NCBI GenBank assembly: GCA_964422365.1
Contig: CAYRAV010000031.1
Span: forward strand, 1-33,000
Direction: 5' to 3'
Source of the DNA: CAYRAV01 sp964422365
GTDB lineage: Bacteria > Bacillota > Clostridia > Lachnospirales > Lachnospiraceae
DNA: 33,000 nt
Shown here: piece by piece, positions 8,290 through 17,513 of the stretch
Position numbering within the stretch: position 1 is the stretch's first letter
How the letters are laid out: the number at the start of each line of letters is the position of its first letter
The notes under the pieces: generated by a model
The model's database searches: none
Seen by the model: the letters and a program-made list of their open reading frames with translations, nothing else
Told to the model about the DNA's origin: nothing
Translations under genes and position numbers: made by a program

Positions 8290-9198
8290 TTATTTTTTCT
8301 CAAGCAGCATAAAAAAAATCCTCACACAAAATTGACTTCCTCTAACTTCTGCTTCTATTTCTCCATTCATGCGAAGTACAAATTCCTTTGCAATTGCCAA
8401 ACCCAGCCCGGTAGAATTTTTACTCCTTGCCTTATCTGCCTTATAAAAACGATCAAATACCCGGCTGATATCTATTTCTTCAATATTTATGACTTGATTA
8501 CTAATTTCCATACAAACCCTATTTTCCACCTTTTGGAGGGACACTTGAATATTCTTATTACCATGGTCCAATCCATTTTTTATAATATTTCGAATCACAC
8601 GTCTAAGTGCCTGCGGATTTCCTTCTATATAAAATAACTCTTCTGCAATCTGGAATTCCGGTGTAATCTCATGTTTCATCCATTCTTCATAATAAGAAAA
8701 TATAGTATCTTTTAGAATTCGGTTCATACAACAGGATGACAACTCCAAATCATAAGATGTATTTTTCAATTTTGTGAACATAAATAATTCCTCTAGCATA
8801 TCATTCAAACTTTGAATTCTTTCCTGTATAATTGCAAGATAACGTTTTTGATCCTCCAAATTACAATCACCTGCTAATAATTGAAAATATCCATCCAAAG
8901 AAGTCAAAGGGGTTCTGATATCATGAGACAGATTAATGTAAGTATCTGCAATTATTTTCTCCTTTTCTAAATAGTGTTTTCTCTCTTTTCTCCTAATAAC
9001 CAGAAATTCATTCAACACATCCACAAGTGCTCCGATTCCTCCATAATCAACATCTCTAGAAACCATCATATTACTATCATGTTCTTTTAAAAATGCCAAT
9101 TGGCGGCAGATGTTTTTCACCTGCCGCTGATAAATCCACAAATATATAATCAGTATCATTATTATAAAAATTAATATTCCAATTAGTATATATAACAT
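8290..9198 (-). CDS. Sensor histidine kinase with one membrane helix and no sensor domain
   Basis: Two-component kinase expected to phosphorylate the regulator encoded three genes upstream. The 302 residues show one hydrophobic helix (about 3-22), a short linker, and a HisKA box SHDIRTPLTS with H92. An HATPase domain follows, with an N-box-like NIIKNGLDHG and the G-box STGLGLAIAKEF. There is no extracellular loop or cytoplasmic PAS/HAMP domain. In peptide-antibiotic sensing modules, such minimal kinases usually take their signal from the partner ABC transporter. It follows the permease gene by 3 bp and is last in the module. No convincing terminator separates it from the cas operon downstream. 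Confidence 0.9.
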   Translation of the reverse strand: MLYILIGILIFIIMILIIYLWIYQRQVKNICRQLAFLKEHDSNMMVSRDVDYGGIGALVDVLNEFLVIRRKERKHYLEKEKIIADTYINLSHDIRTPLTSLDGYFQLLAGDCNLEDQKRYLAIIQERIQSLNDMLEELFMFTKLKNTSYDLELSSCCMNRILKDTIFSYYEEWMKHEITPEFQIAEELFYIEGNPQALRRVIRNIIKNGLDHGNKNIQVSLQKVENRVCMEISNQVINIEEIDISRVFDRFYKADKARSKNSTGLGLAIAKEFVLRMNGEIEAEVRGSQFCVRIFFMLLEKK

Positions 9199-9201
9199 GT
9201 T

Positions 9202-10062
9202 CTAAATATCCCTCTTCTCAAAAACAATTCCACTTAAAGCTGTCATTATTATAATAAATACTATCGAAAGACAAACCGCATTGATACCGTCCCTGGTTGT
9301 AAGTTCATTAGACAGCATTGTGATTTTTCCGGTTATTGTGTAATTGCTGACATGAAAATTCTCTATGCCTATTTTGTAAAGCAGCTTATCAATTGCACCA
9401 TACAACATTATCAAAAGATTCATGCATAAACAGATAGACACAATCATACTAACTACATTATTCCGTAAAATAATCGCAATTGCCATACAAATCATTGCTA
9501 ATGCAAAATGTAAAAAAATCTGTGTACCGATATACAATAAAAATTCTCCCATGTTTCCCCATTCTATATATCCTAAAACTACTCCATTGGCAGCTGCCTG
9601 TATAAGAGAAAACAACACAATCGTAATGACTGTATATATAAAAACGGATACTGCTTTTGATAACACTAACTGCCCTCTGTTTCTTACCTGTCCGCCAATA
9701 TTTTTAATATATCCACTGTTCATATCAGCCGTTGCAAAAAGAATAGTAAAAATTACAATGAATAATGCTATCACCCTGCTGCACATATTTGCATAAACCA
9801 CTTCATATACAGTAACTTTTTCTCCCGGTTTTGTATCTACATAAACACCAATCCCTATCTCCACAACCTCTGAATCTTCTTCCTGTTCCTCCATTTCTTC
9901 TGCTTCAAAACTCTCAATAGAATGTTCAGTTCCTTCGTTCGTTTCCGTCGCAAGCATTAGCGGTGTTGTAATCACAATCATTAATGCCATAACTGCCCAT
10001 ATTACATACATACTCTTTGTTTTGCACATTCTATATAAATCCATTTTTATCATATTAAGCAT
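9202..10062 (-). CDS. ABC-2 type permease, antibiotic-peptide export or immunity type
   Basis: Membrane subunit of an ABC exporter. The 286-residue protein has a first helix near residues 18-35, then a long acidic extracytoplasmic loop (SIESFEAEEMEEQEEDSE region), then about five further hydrophobic segments. The last precedes the C-terminal GIVFEKRDI. This is the ABC-2 layout of BcrB and LanE/G-type permeases. The ATG at 10062 is chosen because AGGAGG lies 8 nt upstream; a GTG at 10071 would overlap that site. The start overlaps the ATPase stop by 8 nt, which ties the two subunits together. The substrate is unknown; an antimicrobial peptide is the usual case for this gene arrangement. Confidence 0.85.
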   Translation of the reverse strand: MLNMIKMDLYRMCKTKSMYVIWAVMALMIVITTPLMLATETNEGTEHSIESFEAEEMEEQEEDSEVVEIGIGVYVDTKPGEKVTVYEVVYANMCSRVIALFIVIFTILFATADMNSGYIKNIGGQVRNRGQLVLSKAVSVFIYTVITIVLFSLIQAAANGVVLGYIEWGNMGEFLLYIGTQIFLHFALAMICMAIAIILRNNVVSMIVSICLCMNLLIMLYGAIDKLLYKIGIENFHVSNYTITGKITMLSNELTTRDGINAVCLSIVFIIIMTALSGIVFEKRDI

Positions 10063-10972
10063 GGTTTGCACCTCCTGTCAGATTTAAGAAATACGATTCT
10101 AATTCTTCGTTAGTAACAAAAATTTCTCTTACTGGAATTTCTGCTTTTACCAATGCCGTATTTACTTTTGCACTGTCACCAAGACGTTCAAATATGCAAA
10201 TATGTTCTTTATCTGTAATCTGATAATTGTGAAATCCCATCGAATCTAAGATAGGAACTGCCCGTTCCGGCTGGTCTAAAATAATTTCCATACGCTCACT
10301 GCACCGCTGCATCAATTCCTCTCTTGTTAATTCCTGCAGCAAACTTCCATTGTGAATAATACCATAATCTGTTGCAATTTTTGAAAGTTCTTCTAAAATA
10401 TGACTAGATATTAAAATAGTCATATTCCACTCTTCCTGCAGACGAAGAATGGTATCTCTTATTTCTACAATTCCCTGCGGATCGAGACCGTTAATCGGCT
10501 CATCTAATACAAGTAACTCAGGATTTCCAACCAATGCAAGACCTATGCCAAGACGCTGTTTCATACCAAGTGAAAAATGTTTTGTTTTTTTCTTTCCCAC
10601 CTTTTCTAAACCAACTGTCTTTAGAATTTCCTCCAGATATCCTTCCTTTTTTATACCAAATAAACTACATTTTATTTTTAAATTATCATAAGCACTCATA
10701 TTTCCATATAAACCAGGTGCTTCAATCAGACACCCTATTCTCGAACGGATTTGTTTCAAATCTTTTCCGGTATAGCCAAACATTTCAATTTCGCCATTAG
10801 TCGGACTTGATAAGCCGCTGATCATTTTTAGAAATGTAGTTTTTCCCGCCCCATTTCTGCCAATAAAACCATAAATGGCACCTTTCCTTATTTTCATGTC
10901 AATCTGATCTACAGCTTTTTGCTTTCCATATTGCTTTGTCAAGCCTGTTGTTTTTAGTAATACTTCACTCAC
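10055..10972 (-). CDS. ABC transporter ATPase, BcrA/LanF-like
   Basis: Nucleotide-binding subunit for the permease that follows. The 305-residue protein has Walker A GRNGAGKTT near residue 40, the ABC signature FSLGMKQR near 135, Walker B LLVLDEPINGLDP, and the H-loop ISSHILEEL. A C-terminal extension of about 90 residues is typical of BcrA-like ATPases paired with ABC-2 permeases. It starts at a GTG with AAGGAG 9 nt upstream. The gene order regulator-ATPase-permease-kinase suggests that the transporter confers resistance to, or senses, a cell-envelope-active peptide. Confidence 0.92.
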   Translation of the reverse strand: MSEVLLKTTGLTKQYGKQKAVDQIDMKIRKGAIYGFIGRNGAGKTTFLKMISGLSSPTNGEIEMFGYTGKDLKQIRSRIGCLIEAPGLYGNMSAYDNLKIKCSLFGIKKEGYLEEILKTVGLEKVGKKKTKHFSLGMKQRLGIGLALVGNPELLVLDEPINGLDPQGIVEIRDTILRLQEEWNMTILISSHILEELSKIATDYGIIHNGSLLQELTREELMQRCSERMEIILDQPERAVPILDSMGFHNYQITDKEHICIFERLGDSAKVNTALVKAEIPVREIFVTNEELESYFLNLTGGANHA

Positions 10973-11058
10973 TTATTTCATCTCCTTTTCTTGCATGTTT
11001 ATATCTTATCAAAACAATCCTAAGAAAACGCAAATAAAAAGTAAAAAAAGAGTAAAGA

Positions 11059-11736
11059 TTATGAATGAAGACGGTATCCTATTCCCCATACTGTTTCTAT
11101 GTATTCTTCTTCTGTAATCTCCTTTATCTTTTTACGAATATTACTAATATGTACATCTAATGTTTTTGTTTCTCCCATATAGACTTCTTGCCACGCATAT
11201 TCAAAAATATCTTCTTTACTAAATACCTTTTTAGGATACTTTAGCAAAAGCTCCAAAATATAAAATTCCTGTTTTGTAATTTTAGGAAGTATTTTTCCTG
11301 ATATACTTACCTGAAATGTATTTTTATCCAATGTCAGTTCCTTATATGAAAGAATATTCTGTCCTGTCTCCTGGTTAAAATGACGAAGCTGCACCTGAAT
11401 ACGCACGATTACTTCTTTTACCTCAAAAGGCTTTGTAATATAATCATCTGCACCATTTGTAAGCAATGATATCTTTTCATCTAATGTATCTTTCGCAGTC
11501 AATACAATCACTGGTGTATTCCCCTTTTCACGAATTTTAAATAATACCTCTTCTCCTGTAATCCCCGGCAGCATTAAATCTAACAATACCAATGCATATC
11601 CATTCATATTTAAAAGCATACGTGCCTCTGTACCTGAAAATGCCTGCTCACATTCATACCCTTCTTTTGATAATGCCTCTTTCAACAATTCATTTATATT
11701 CATATCATCTTCTATAATGAGTATACGCTGTTTCAT
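11059..11736 (-). CDS. OmpR/PhoB-family response regulator
   Basis: DNA-binding partner of the kinase at 8290-9198. The 225-residue protein has a receiver domain with acidic pocket E9-D10-D11, phospho-acceptor D53 in LVLLDLMLPG and a conserved lysine in ITKPF. A winged-helix DNA-binding domain follows, ending SNIRKKIKEITEEEYIETVWGIGYRL. The start at 11736 has AAGGAGG about 9 nt upstream; the ATG eight codons earlier has none. An 86-bp gap separates it from the ATPase gene. It probably activates the transporter genes in response to a cell-envelope signal; no operator could be assigned. Confidence 0.94.
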   Translation of the reverse strand: MKQRILIIEDDMNINELLKEALSKEGYECEQAFSGTEARMLLNMNGYALVLLDLMLPGITGEEVLFKIREKGNTPVIVLTAKDTLDEKISLLTNGADDYITKPFEVKEVIVRIQVQLRHFNQETGQNILSYKELTLDKNTFQVSISGKILPKITKQEFYILELLLKYPKKVFSKEDIFEYAWQEVYMGETKTLDVHISNIRKKIKEITEEEYIETVWGIGYRLHS

Positions 11737-11802
11737 AAATGCAATCCTCCTTGTATGCATAGATAAGTAAATAAGTAATTTTTTTGAGTACCTGCACGCA
11801 AA

Positions 11803-11849
11803 AAGAGATTGTTGTACAAAATATTTTTCAGCACAGCAATCCCTTCTCT
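11803..11849 (-). promoter_or_regulatory. Imperfect hairpin upstream of the response-regulator gene
   Basis: On the minus strand GATTGCTGT and ACAACAATC pair with one mismatch. The stem extends outward through AGAGAAGG and TCTCTTTT with several G-T pairs, and a TTTTTG run follows. It looks like an intrinsic terminator, but no gene lies just upstream on this strand, so it may instead act in the leader of the regulator operon. No strong promoter was identified for that operon. Confidence 0.4.
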
Positions 11850-11968
11850 ATTATGTAGTGTCTTGCATGAAACAATTTGAAAAATCATTTATGCAAAGCC
11901 TCCCACGAACAGTCATCAAATATATAGAAACATGTCTATCTACTACTCGATATTATATTTATAAGAAT

Positions 11969-12010
11969 AAAAAAATCCCAAAACTATTGAAAAATCAATA
12001 TTTTAGGGAT
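11969..12010 (-). terminator. Intrinsic terminator of tRNA-Gly
   Basis: On the minus strand, immediately after the tRNA, ATCCC, AAAA and TATTGA pair with TCAATA, TTTT and GGGAT around a short T-rich loop, and a run of seven T follows. This is a classic intrinsic terminator. Confidence 0.85.
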
Positions 12011-12016
12011 AACAAA

Positions 12017-12088
12017 AGCGCGAGACGGGATTCGAACCCGCGACCCTCGCCTTGGCAAGGCGATACTCCACCACTGAGCCACTCGCGC
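12017..12088 (-). tRNA. tRNA-Gly (GCC)
   Basis: The minus strand folds into a full cloverleaf. The acceptor stem is GCGCGAG/CTCGCGC with a U discriminator. The anticodon arm is CGCCT-TGCCAAG-GCG with anticodon GCC, and the T-arm carries GGTTCGAATCC. The CCA end is not encoded. It has its own promoter and terminator. Confidence 0.97.
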
Positions 12089-12118
12089 AAAATTTATTAT
12101 GTACCGAACACAAGTAAT

Positions 12119-12147
12119 AGTATATCTGATAACCAAACAAATGTCAA
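12119..12147 (-). promoter_or_regulatory. Promoter of tRNA-Gly
   Basis: Minus strand TTGACA (12142-12147) and TATACT (12119-12124) with a 17-bp spacer, about 30 bp before the tRNA. Near consensus. Confidence 0.85.
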
Positions 12148-12275
12148 CACTTTTTTTAATTATTATTAAAATGGTAACAGTTTAGCCAAATGAATTAACA
12201 AATCAGCATCTGAACCAATAATCCCCTTTCATACAACAACTTACATTTTCAGAGATAATAATTTCCCACAAATCC

Positions 12276-12319
12276 AAAAACCCTGTACTATCACAGCACA
12301 TTTGTGATAATACAGAGTC
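12276..12319 (-). terminator. Intrinsic terminator downstream of purL
   Basis: On the minus strand ACTCTGTATTATCACA pairs with TGTGATAGTACAGGGT over 16 positions, two of them G-T, around a 7-nt loop. TTTTT follows. It lies about 160 bp after the purL stop, beyond a copy of a dispersed repeat. The reverse strand also has a T-run, so it may act in both directions. Confidence 0.75.
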
Positions 12320-12362
12320 ATTTTTATCATATAAAACAATCTCAATCCATGATATATTCAGC

Positions 12363-12472
12363 AAATATCCATACTTTATCGGACAAAGTCCGCCAGCTCA
12401 TATGGGCATGAATTTTGGTATGCCCAGATTGGTACACAAAGTGGGGCACGCAGAGTATGGCAATGAATTTTC
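12363..12472 (+). repeat. Dispersed repeat, copy B (next to the purL stop)
   Basis: This segment resembles 19714-19800 read on the opposite strand. Shared blocks include ATCCATAC, AAAGTCnGCCAGC, ATGGG, GGGGCAnGCAGA and TGGCAATGAATTTT. Copy B carries about 24 extra bases in the middle. It ends ten bases before the purL stop codon and is outside any gene. One frame is open without a start codon and resembles a frame of the other copy, so the unit may derive from a coding sequence. Its nature is unknown. Confidence 0.7.
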
Positions 12473-12481
12473 AAACACGCT

Positions 12482-15400
12482 CTAGCTAAAATATTCTACA
12501 CCAGATTCAAAAATTAACTGATTTTGTTCACCATAAATATTCAGTGCAACTCCATCTCCTCTACGTTCAGAATGTGCCATCTTACCTAATACTCTTCCAT
12601 CAGGGCTTGTAATACCCTCAATCGCTGCATAAGAACCATTTGGATTAAAGTCTTCATTCATAGTTGGATTTCCATTTATATCTACATATTGCGTTGCTAC
12701 CTGTCCATTTTCAAACAATTTCTTAATCCATTCTTCACTTGCAACAAAACGTCCTTCACCATGTGATGCTGGTACTGTATAAACACCACCCAATTGTGCT
12801 TTTTGTAACCATGGTGATTTGTTTGTTACAACTTTTGTATATACAGATTTAGAAATATGACGTCCTATACTATTTGTTGTTAAAGTTGGAGAATCCTCTT
12901 TTTGCGGCACAATTTCACCATAAGGAACCAGCCCCAATTTAATTAATGCCTGAAAACCATTACAGATACCAAGTGCCAGTCCATCTCTTTGCTGCAATAA
13001 ATCCATAACTGCCTCTTTGATTCTTTCATTTCTAAAAATAGAAGCAATAAATTTTGCAGAACCATCCGGCTCATCACCAGCAGAGAAACCGCCTGAGAAC
13101 ATTAAAATCTGTGAATGGTTAATTGCATTTACAAAAGCATTTACAGAATCTGTAATATTCTTCTCTGTCATATTTTTAAATACAACTACTTCTGTATCCG
13201 CTCCTGCCGACTGAAAAGACTTCATTGTATCATATTCACAATTTGTTCCTGGAAATACAGGAATAAATACTTTTGGTTTTGAAATCTTATTCTTTGCTGT
13301 ATAGATTGTTTTTGCATCAAATAATTTTGTTTCAATTTCTTTCTGTTCCACACCAGATTGTGTAGGGAATACTTTTTCTAAAGTGCCTGTCCATGCTGCA
13401 AGTGCTTCCTCCATTGTTACTTTCACATTGCCGCACACAAATGCAGGTTCGTCTGTTACAGTAGCAAAGCTTATATATTCCATCCCTAACTGTTCTAAAT
13501 CTGCTTCTGCTACTTCTGCAATAATATCTCCATATGCTGCTTTGAAATATTCACTCTTTGGCATTTCATCACATAAAGTAACACCTAATTTGTTACCAAA
13601 TGCCATTTTGCTGACTGCTTCACAGATACCACCATATCCTAGTGCATAGGCAGATACGATTACTTTATCTTTAATTGCTTTTGTAATTTTTCTATATAAA
13701 TCCATTAATTGTACATAATCAGGAATACCATATTTATCTTTCTGAATAGAAAAACGTACCAGACGGTTGCCTGCCTGTTTCAATTCAGGTGTTATAATAT
13801 CCTGGATTTTTGCTATATCTACTGCAAATGAGCACAATGTCGGAGGTACATCAATATCATTAAATGTTCCTGACATACTATCTTTACCACCGATAGATGG
13901 TAATCCAAGTTTCATCTGTACATCATATGCACCTAACAATGCTGCCATTGGTTTACCCCAGCGTTTTGAATCTTCTCCAAGTCTCTCAAAGTATTCCTGG
14001 AATGTAAATCTAATCTTACTAAAATCTCCGCCTGAAGCAACAATTTTTGCTACAGAAGAAATCACTGCATAGATAGAACCATGATATGGACTCCAGCTTG
14101 ATAAATATGGATCTAATCCATAGCTCATCATTGTTACAGTATCACATTTTCCCTCTAAAACCGGTAATTTTGCAATCATAGCCTGTGTTTCTGTTAACTG
14201 GTATTTTCCACCATAAGGCATGGTAACAGTAGAAGCACCAATAGAACTATCGAACATTTCTACCAAGCCTTTTTGTGAACATACATTTAAATCTTTTAAT
14301 GTGTCCAGCCATTTGGCTTTCATATCTATTACAGCAACACTCTGATCGAAAAAGCACTCTTCTTTGGATGGCATCTCAACTGTAACATCTGTTTCCTGAT
14401 GTGCACCATTGGTATCTAAAAATGCTCTGGAGATATTTACAATTTCCTTTCCTCTCCATGATAATACTAATCTTGGTTCTTCTGTTACAACTGCAACACA
14501 TACTGCCTCTAAATTCTCTTCTTCTGCAAAACCAAGCATCTTATCTACATTTTTTGGATCTACCACAATTGCCATTCTTTCTTGTGATTCTGAAATAGCC
14601 AATTCTGTCCCATCTAAACCTGCATATTTTTTTGGCACCTTATCTAAATCAATCTGCAATCCATCTGCCAATTCTCCAATTGCCACAGATACTCCACCAG
14701 CACCAAAATCATTGCATTTCTTGATAATACTACTAACTTCTTCTCTTCGGAATAATCTTTGAATTTTTCTCTCTGTTGGTGCATTTCCTTTCTGTACTTC
14801 TGCACCGCATGTATCAATGGACGTTTCCGTATGAGCCTTTGAAGAACCTGTGGCTCCGCCACATCCGTCACGCCCTGTTCTTCCACCTAATAAGATGATA
14901 ATATCCCCCGGATCAGAGTTTTCACGAATCACATTTTTTCTTGGTGCTGCACCCATAACTGCACCGATTTCCATTCTCTTTGCTACATAATTTGGATGAT
15001 AGATTTCTTTTACAAGACCTGTTGCAAGACCAATCTGGTTACCATAAGAACTATATCCGCTGGCTGCTCCTGTGACAATCTTTCTCTGTGCCAGTTTTCC
15101 GTTTAAAGTATCTTTTAGCGACACGGTTGGATCTGCCGCTCCTGTGACACGCATTGCCTGATATACATAACCACGTCCTGATAATGGATCACGAATTGCT
15201 CCTCCTAAACATGTGGCAGCTCCGCCAAATGGCTCAATTTCTGTTGGGTGATTATGTGTTTCATTTTTAAAGAACACAAGCCATTCTTCTTCTTTTCCAT
15301 CAATTTCTACTGGCACTACGATAGAACATGCATTGATTTCATCTGATTCTTCCATATCTGCTAACTTACCTTCTGCCTTTAATTTACGCATCGCAATCAA

Positions 15401-16237
15401 TGCAATATCCATAAGGCAGACAAATTTATCATCTCTTCCTTTAAAAATTTCTTCTCTGTCTTTTAAATATTGCTCATAAGCTGCTACAATCGGCTCATGG
15501 TAAAAACCATCTTCAAAATATACATTCTTTAGTTCTGTTGAGAACGTTGTATGCCGGCAATGATCTGACCAATAAGTATCCAATACTCTGATTTCTGTCA
15601 TAGAAGGATCTCTATTTTCTTCTCCTTTGAAATAATTCTGAATATGAAGAAAATCTTTAAATGTCATTGCTAGATTAAGTGATTCATACAACTCCTTTAA
15701 ATCAACTTCTGACATATCTTTGAATCCATCAAAAATGGCAACATCTTTAGGTTCCTCAAATACTGCTACTAATGTTTCTGGTTTTACTTCATTTGTTTCT
15801 CTAGAATCAACTGGATTAATACAATATTCTTTTATTTTTTCAAAATCTTCCTCTGACAAATCTCCTGTTAATACATATGTTACCGCAGAACGAATAACAG
15901 GTTCTTCACTTTCATGCAGTAACTTGACACACTGTTCTGCCGAGTCTGCCCTCTGATCAAACTGTCCTGGTAAATATTCTACCGAAAATATCTTATCCGC
16001 ATCATTTTTAGGAAAACATTCTTCATAAAGTGTATCTACAGGCGGCTCAGAGAATACAGTACCTTTTGCCCTATTGTAAGTTTCATCACTTACATTTTCA
16101 ATATCATAACGAATTAACACCCTTACCTCAGATAAATTTTTCATATCCAGATAACTTCTAATCTCATCTTTTAGTTCTTTTGCTCTTACTGCATATGGTG
16201 GCTTTTTTTCTACATAAACTCTTCTAACGTTTCCCAT
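12482..16237 (-). CDS. purL: Phosphoribosylformylglycinamidine synthase, single-chain form
   Basis: Step four of purine synthesis: FGAR + glutamine + ATP to FGAM. At 1251 residues this is the fused form, combining PurS-like, two AIRS-like and glutaminase parts, unlike the split PurS-PurQ-PurL of Bacillus. Visible landmarks are the linker motif TYWSDHCRHTTF, the FKNETHNHPTEIEPFGGAATCLGG block, and the C-terminal class I glutaminase beginning KPKVFIPVFPGTNCEYD. Its nucleophile is C1092 in GLALGICNGFQ, with H1222 and E1224 in AHSER. The ATG has AAGGAG 6-7 nt upstream. It follows the foldase gene by 111 bp, with a perfect hairpin between, and no other pur genes are nearby. Confidence 0.97.
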   Translation of the reverse strand: MGNVRRVYVEKKPPYAVRAKELKDEIRSYLDMKNLSEVRVLIRYDIENVSDETYNRAKGTVFSEPPVDTLYEECFPKNDADKIFSVEYLPGQFDQRADSAEQCVKLLHESEEPVIRSAVTYVLTGDLSEEDFEKIKEYCINPVDSRETNEVKPETLVAVFEEPKDVAIFDGFKDMSEVDLKELYESLNLAMTFKDFLHIQNYFKGEENRDPSMTEIRVLDTYWSDHCRHTTFSTELKNVYFEDGFYHEPIVAAYEQYLKDREEIFKGRDDKFVCLMDIALIAMRKLKAEGKLADMEESDEINACSIVVPVEIDGKEEEWLVFFKNETHNHPTEIEPFGGAATCLGGAIRDPLSGRGYVYQAMRVTGAADPTVSLKDTLNGKLAQRKIVTGAASGYSSYGNQIGLATGLVKEIYHPNYVAKRMEIGAVMGAAPRKNVIRENSDPGDIIILLGGRTGRDGCGGATGSSKAHTETSIDTCGAEVQKGNAPTERKIQRLFRREEVSSIIKKCNDFGAGGVSVAIGELADGLQIDLDKVPKKYAGLDGTELAISESQERMAIVVDPKNVDKMLGFAEEENLEAVCVAVVTEEPRLVLSWRGKEIVNISRAFLDTNGAHQETDVTVEMPSKEECFFDQSVAVIDMKAKWLDTLKDLNVCSQKGLVEMFDSSIGASTVTMPYGGKYQLTETQAMIAKLPVLEGKCDTVTMMSYGLDPYLSSWSPYHGSIYAVISSVAKIVASGGDFSKIRFTFQEYFERLGEDSKRWGKPMAALLGAYDVQMKLGLPSIGGKDSMSGTFNDIDVPPTLCSFAVDIAKIQDIITPELKQAGNRLVRFSIQKDKYGIPDYVQLMDLYRKITKAIKDKVIVSAYALGYGGICEAVSKMAFGNKLGVTLCDEMPKSEYFKAAYGDIIAEVAEADLEQLGMEYISFATVTDEPAFVCGNVKVTMEEALAAWTGTLEKVFPTQSGVEQKEIETKLFDAKTIYTAKNKISKPKVFIPVFPGTNCEYDTMKSFQSAGADTEVVVFKNMTEKNITDSVNAFVNAINHSQILMFSGGFSAGDEPDGSAKFIASIFRNERIKEAVMDLLQQRDGLALGICNGFQALIKLGLVPYGEIVPQKEDSPTLTTNSIGRHISKSVYTKVVTNKSPWLQKAQLGGVYTVPASHGEGRFVASEEWIKKLFENGQVATQYVDINGNPTMNEDFNPNGSYAAIEGITSPDGRVLGKMAHSERRGDGVALNIYGEQNQLIFESGVEYFS

Positions 16238-16289
16238 AATTTCTCCTTTCTACTCTCTTGCACAGATACCTTTATGCTTATGAATCACG

Positions 16290-16323
16290 AATCAAATGGA
16301 TATAGAACTATATCCATTTGATT
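16290..16323 (-). repeat. Perfect 15-bp inverted repeat between the foldase gene and purL
   Basis: AATCAAATGGATATA and its exact complement flank a 4-nt loop (GAAC on the plus strand). No T-run follows on either strand, so it is not a classic terminator. It lies 26 bp after the foldase stop and 53 bp before purL. It could slow decay of the upstream mRNA, act in the purL leader or bind a regulator. Confidence 0.6.
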
Positions 16324-16348
16324 AAATAATACTTTTATAAAATATTGA

Positions 16349-17476
16349 TTAAATTGTATAATTTCCAAGAACTATCATTTCCCACACATCATCATTTACC
16401 ACTACTGTATAATTACCTAATTGTTCCTCGTATTTTTTCTGGAATGCTTCCTCCTCAGCCGATGAAACTGCACTTTCTACAGCCTGATCGTAACTTTCGG
16501 TAGAATTATTATTAATCATCTTTACAACATAATAACCATCTTCACTTTCTAACACAGCGGAAATTTCATCATTTTTCATAGCTTTTATTTTTTTATCCAT
16601 CTTATCGCCAAAACGTCCATTTGCTTCTGTAAAACTTGCATCTTCATTAAAAGTTATACTCTGATCTGTTTCTGTATCTACTACTTTTGTAAAATCTTCT
16701 GCTGTTTTTGCTGTATCTGCAATTGACTGAATTTTCTCTAATGCTGCTGCTTTTTCTTCATCAGAAACTGTTATCTGGTTGCCTTCTTCATCCGTAGTCA
16801 CAGTTGATACATAATAATATTGTATATCATATTGTCTATAATCTTTTTCACTTATTTCCCCTTTAATACTATCGTAATCAAGATTACAGCTTGCTATTAT
16901 ATCTGTTTTATATCTGTCATTCATTGCTTTTCTTGTTAACACATTTGTTAACTCTTTTTTAGACATTCCTGTTTCTAATTTTTGCTTTGCTGACAATCTT
17001 CCAGCCAATTCTGTATACTGCTGCTGACCATTTGCTTTATCTTCATCTGTAATTGTATATCCTGCATCTGTTGCCATATGATAAATAACTGTATCCTTCG
17101 TTAAATTATTCATTACCTCTGTTTTTGCCAATTCACTACCAGTATTCCCATCGTCATCTACATAATCCCAATAAGAAGAACCATATATCTGCTGGTAAAG
17201 TCCATCGTACATAGTCGCAGATGCTTCCACATTATAAATATAATACATCGCATCACTTAAATATATTTTTTCATCATTTACTGTCAAAATCAATTGCGGC
17301 TTTAATTGGTCATACCCTACTAATGCACAAACTGCAATTACTAAAATGATGCCAATTGCCATAACTGCTTTCATAACATTTCCAGTTGGGGTTCCTTTTA
17401 CTCCTTGTTGCAGCCTTGCTGCCTGTTTTTCTCTTTCATTGTTTTTTCCTTTAATTGTTGCCTTCGACTTGTTCAC
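16349..17476 (-). CDS. Membrane-anchored SurA/PrsA-like foldase (peptidyl-prolyl isomerase family)
   Basis: Probable extracytoplasmic folding factor. The 375 residues comprise a basic cytoplasmic N-terminus, one membrane helix (about 35-54, MKAVMAIGIILVIAVCALVG), then a SurA-N-like helical region that includes LILTVNDEKIYLSDAMYYIYN. A C-terminal parvulin-like segment follows, with EANGRFGDKMDKKIKAMKNDEISAVLESEDGYYVVKM (about 284-320). There is no lipobox, so it is held by the helix rather than by lipid, unlike Bacillus PrsA. It starts at a GTG with GGAGG upstream and follows the pseudoenzyme gene by 37 bp, probably in one operon. Isomerase activity is not certain; some relatives are pure chaperones. 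Confidence 0.82.
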   Translation of the reverse strand: MNKSKATIKGKNNEREKQAARLQQGVKGTPTGNVMKAVMAIGIILVIAVCALVGYDQLKPQLILTVNDEKIYLSDAMYYIYNVEASATMYDGLYQQIYGSSYWDYVDDDGNTGSELAKTEVMNNLTKDTVIYHMATDAGYTITDEDKANGQQQYTELAGRLSAKQKLETGMSKKELTNVLTRKAMNDRYKTDIIASCNLDYDSIKGEISEKDYRQYDIQYYYVSTVTTDEEGNQITVSDEEKAAALEKIQSIADTAKTAEDFTKVVDTETDQSITFNEDASFTEANGRFGDKMDKKIKAMKNDEISAVLESEDGYYVVKMINNNSTESYDQAVESAVSSAEEEAFQKKYEEQLGNYTVVVNDDVWEMIVLGNYTI

Positions 17477-17513
17477 GTTTCTTCCTCCAATGTTTTATTA
17501 TTTTCTATAATTA

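Noticed and set aside
11858..12169. 103-codon plus-strand ORF across tRNA-Gly
   Set aside because: It reads through the tRNA and its terminator; the ARRDSNPRP peptide is the familiar false translation of a tRNA.
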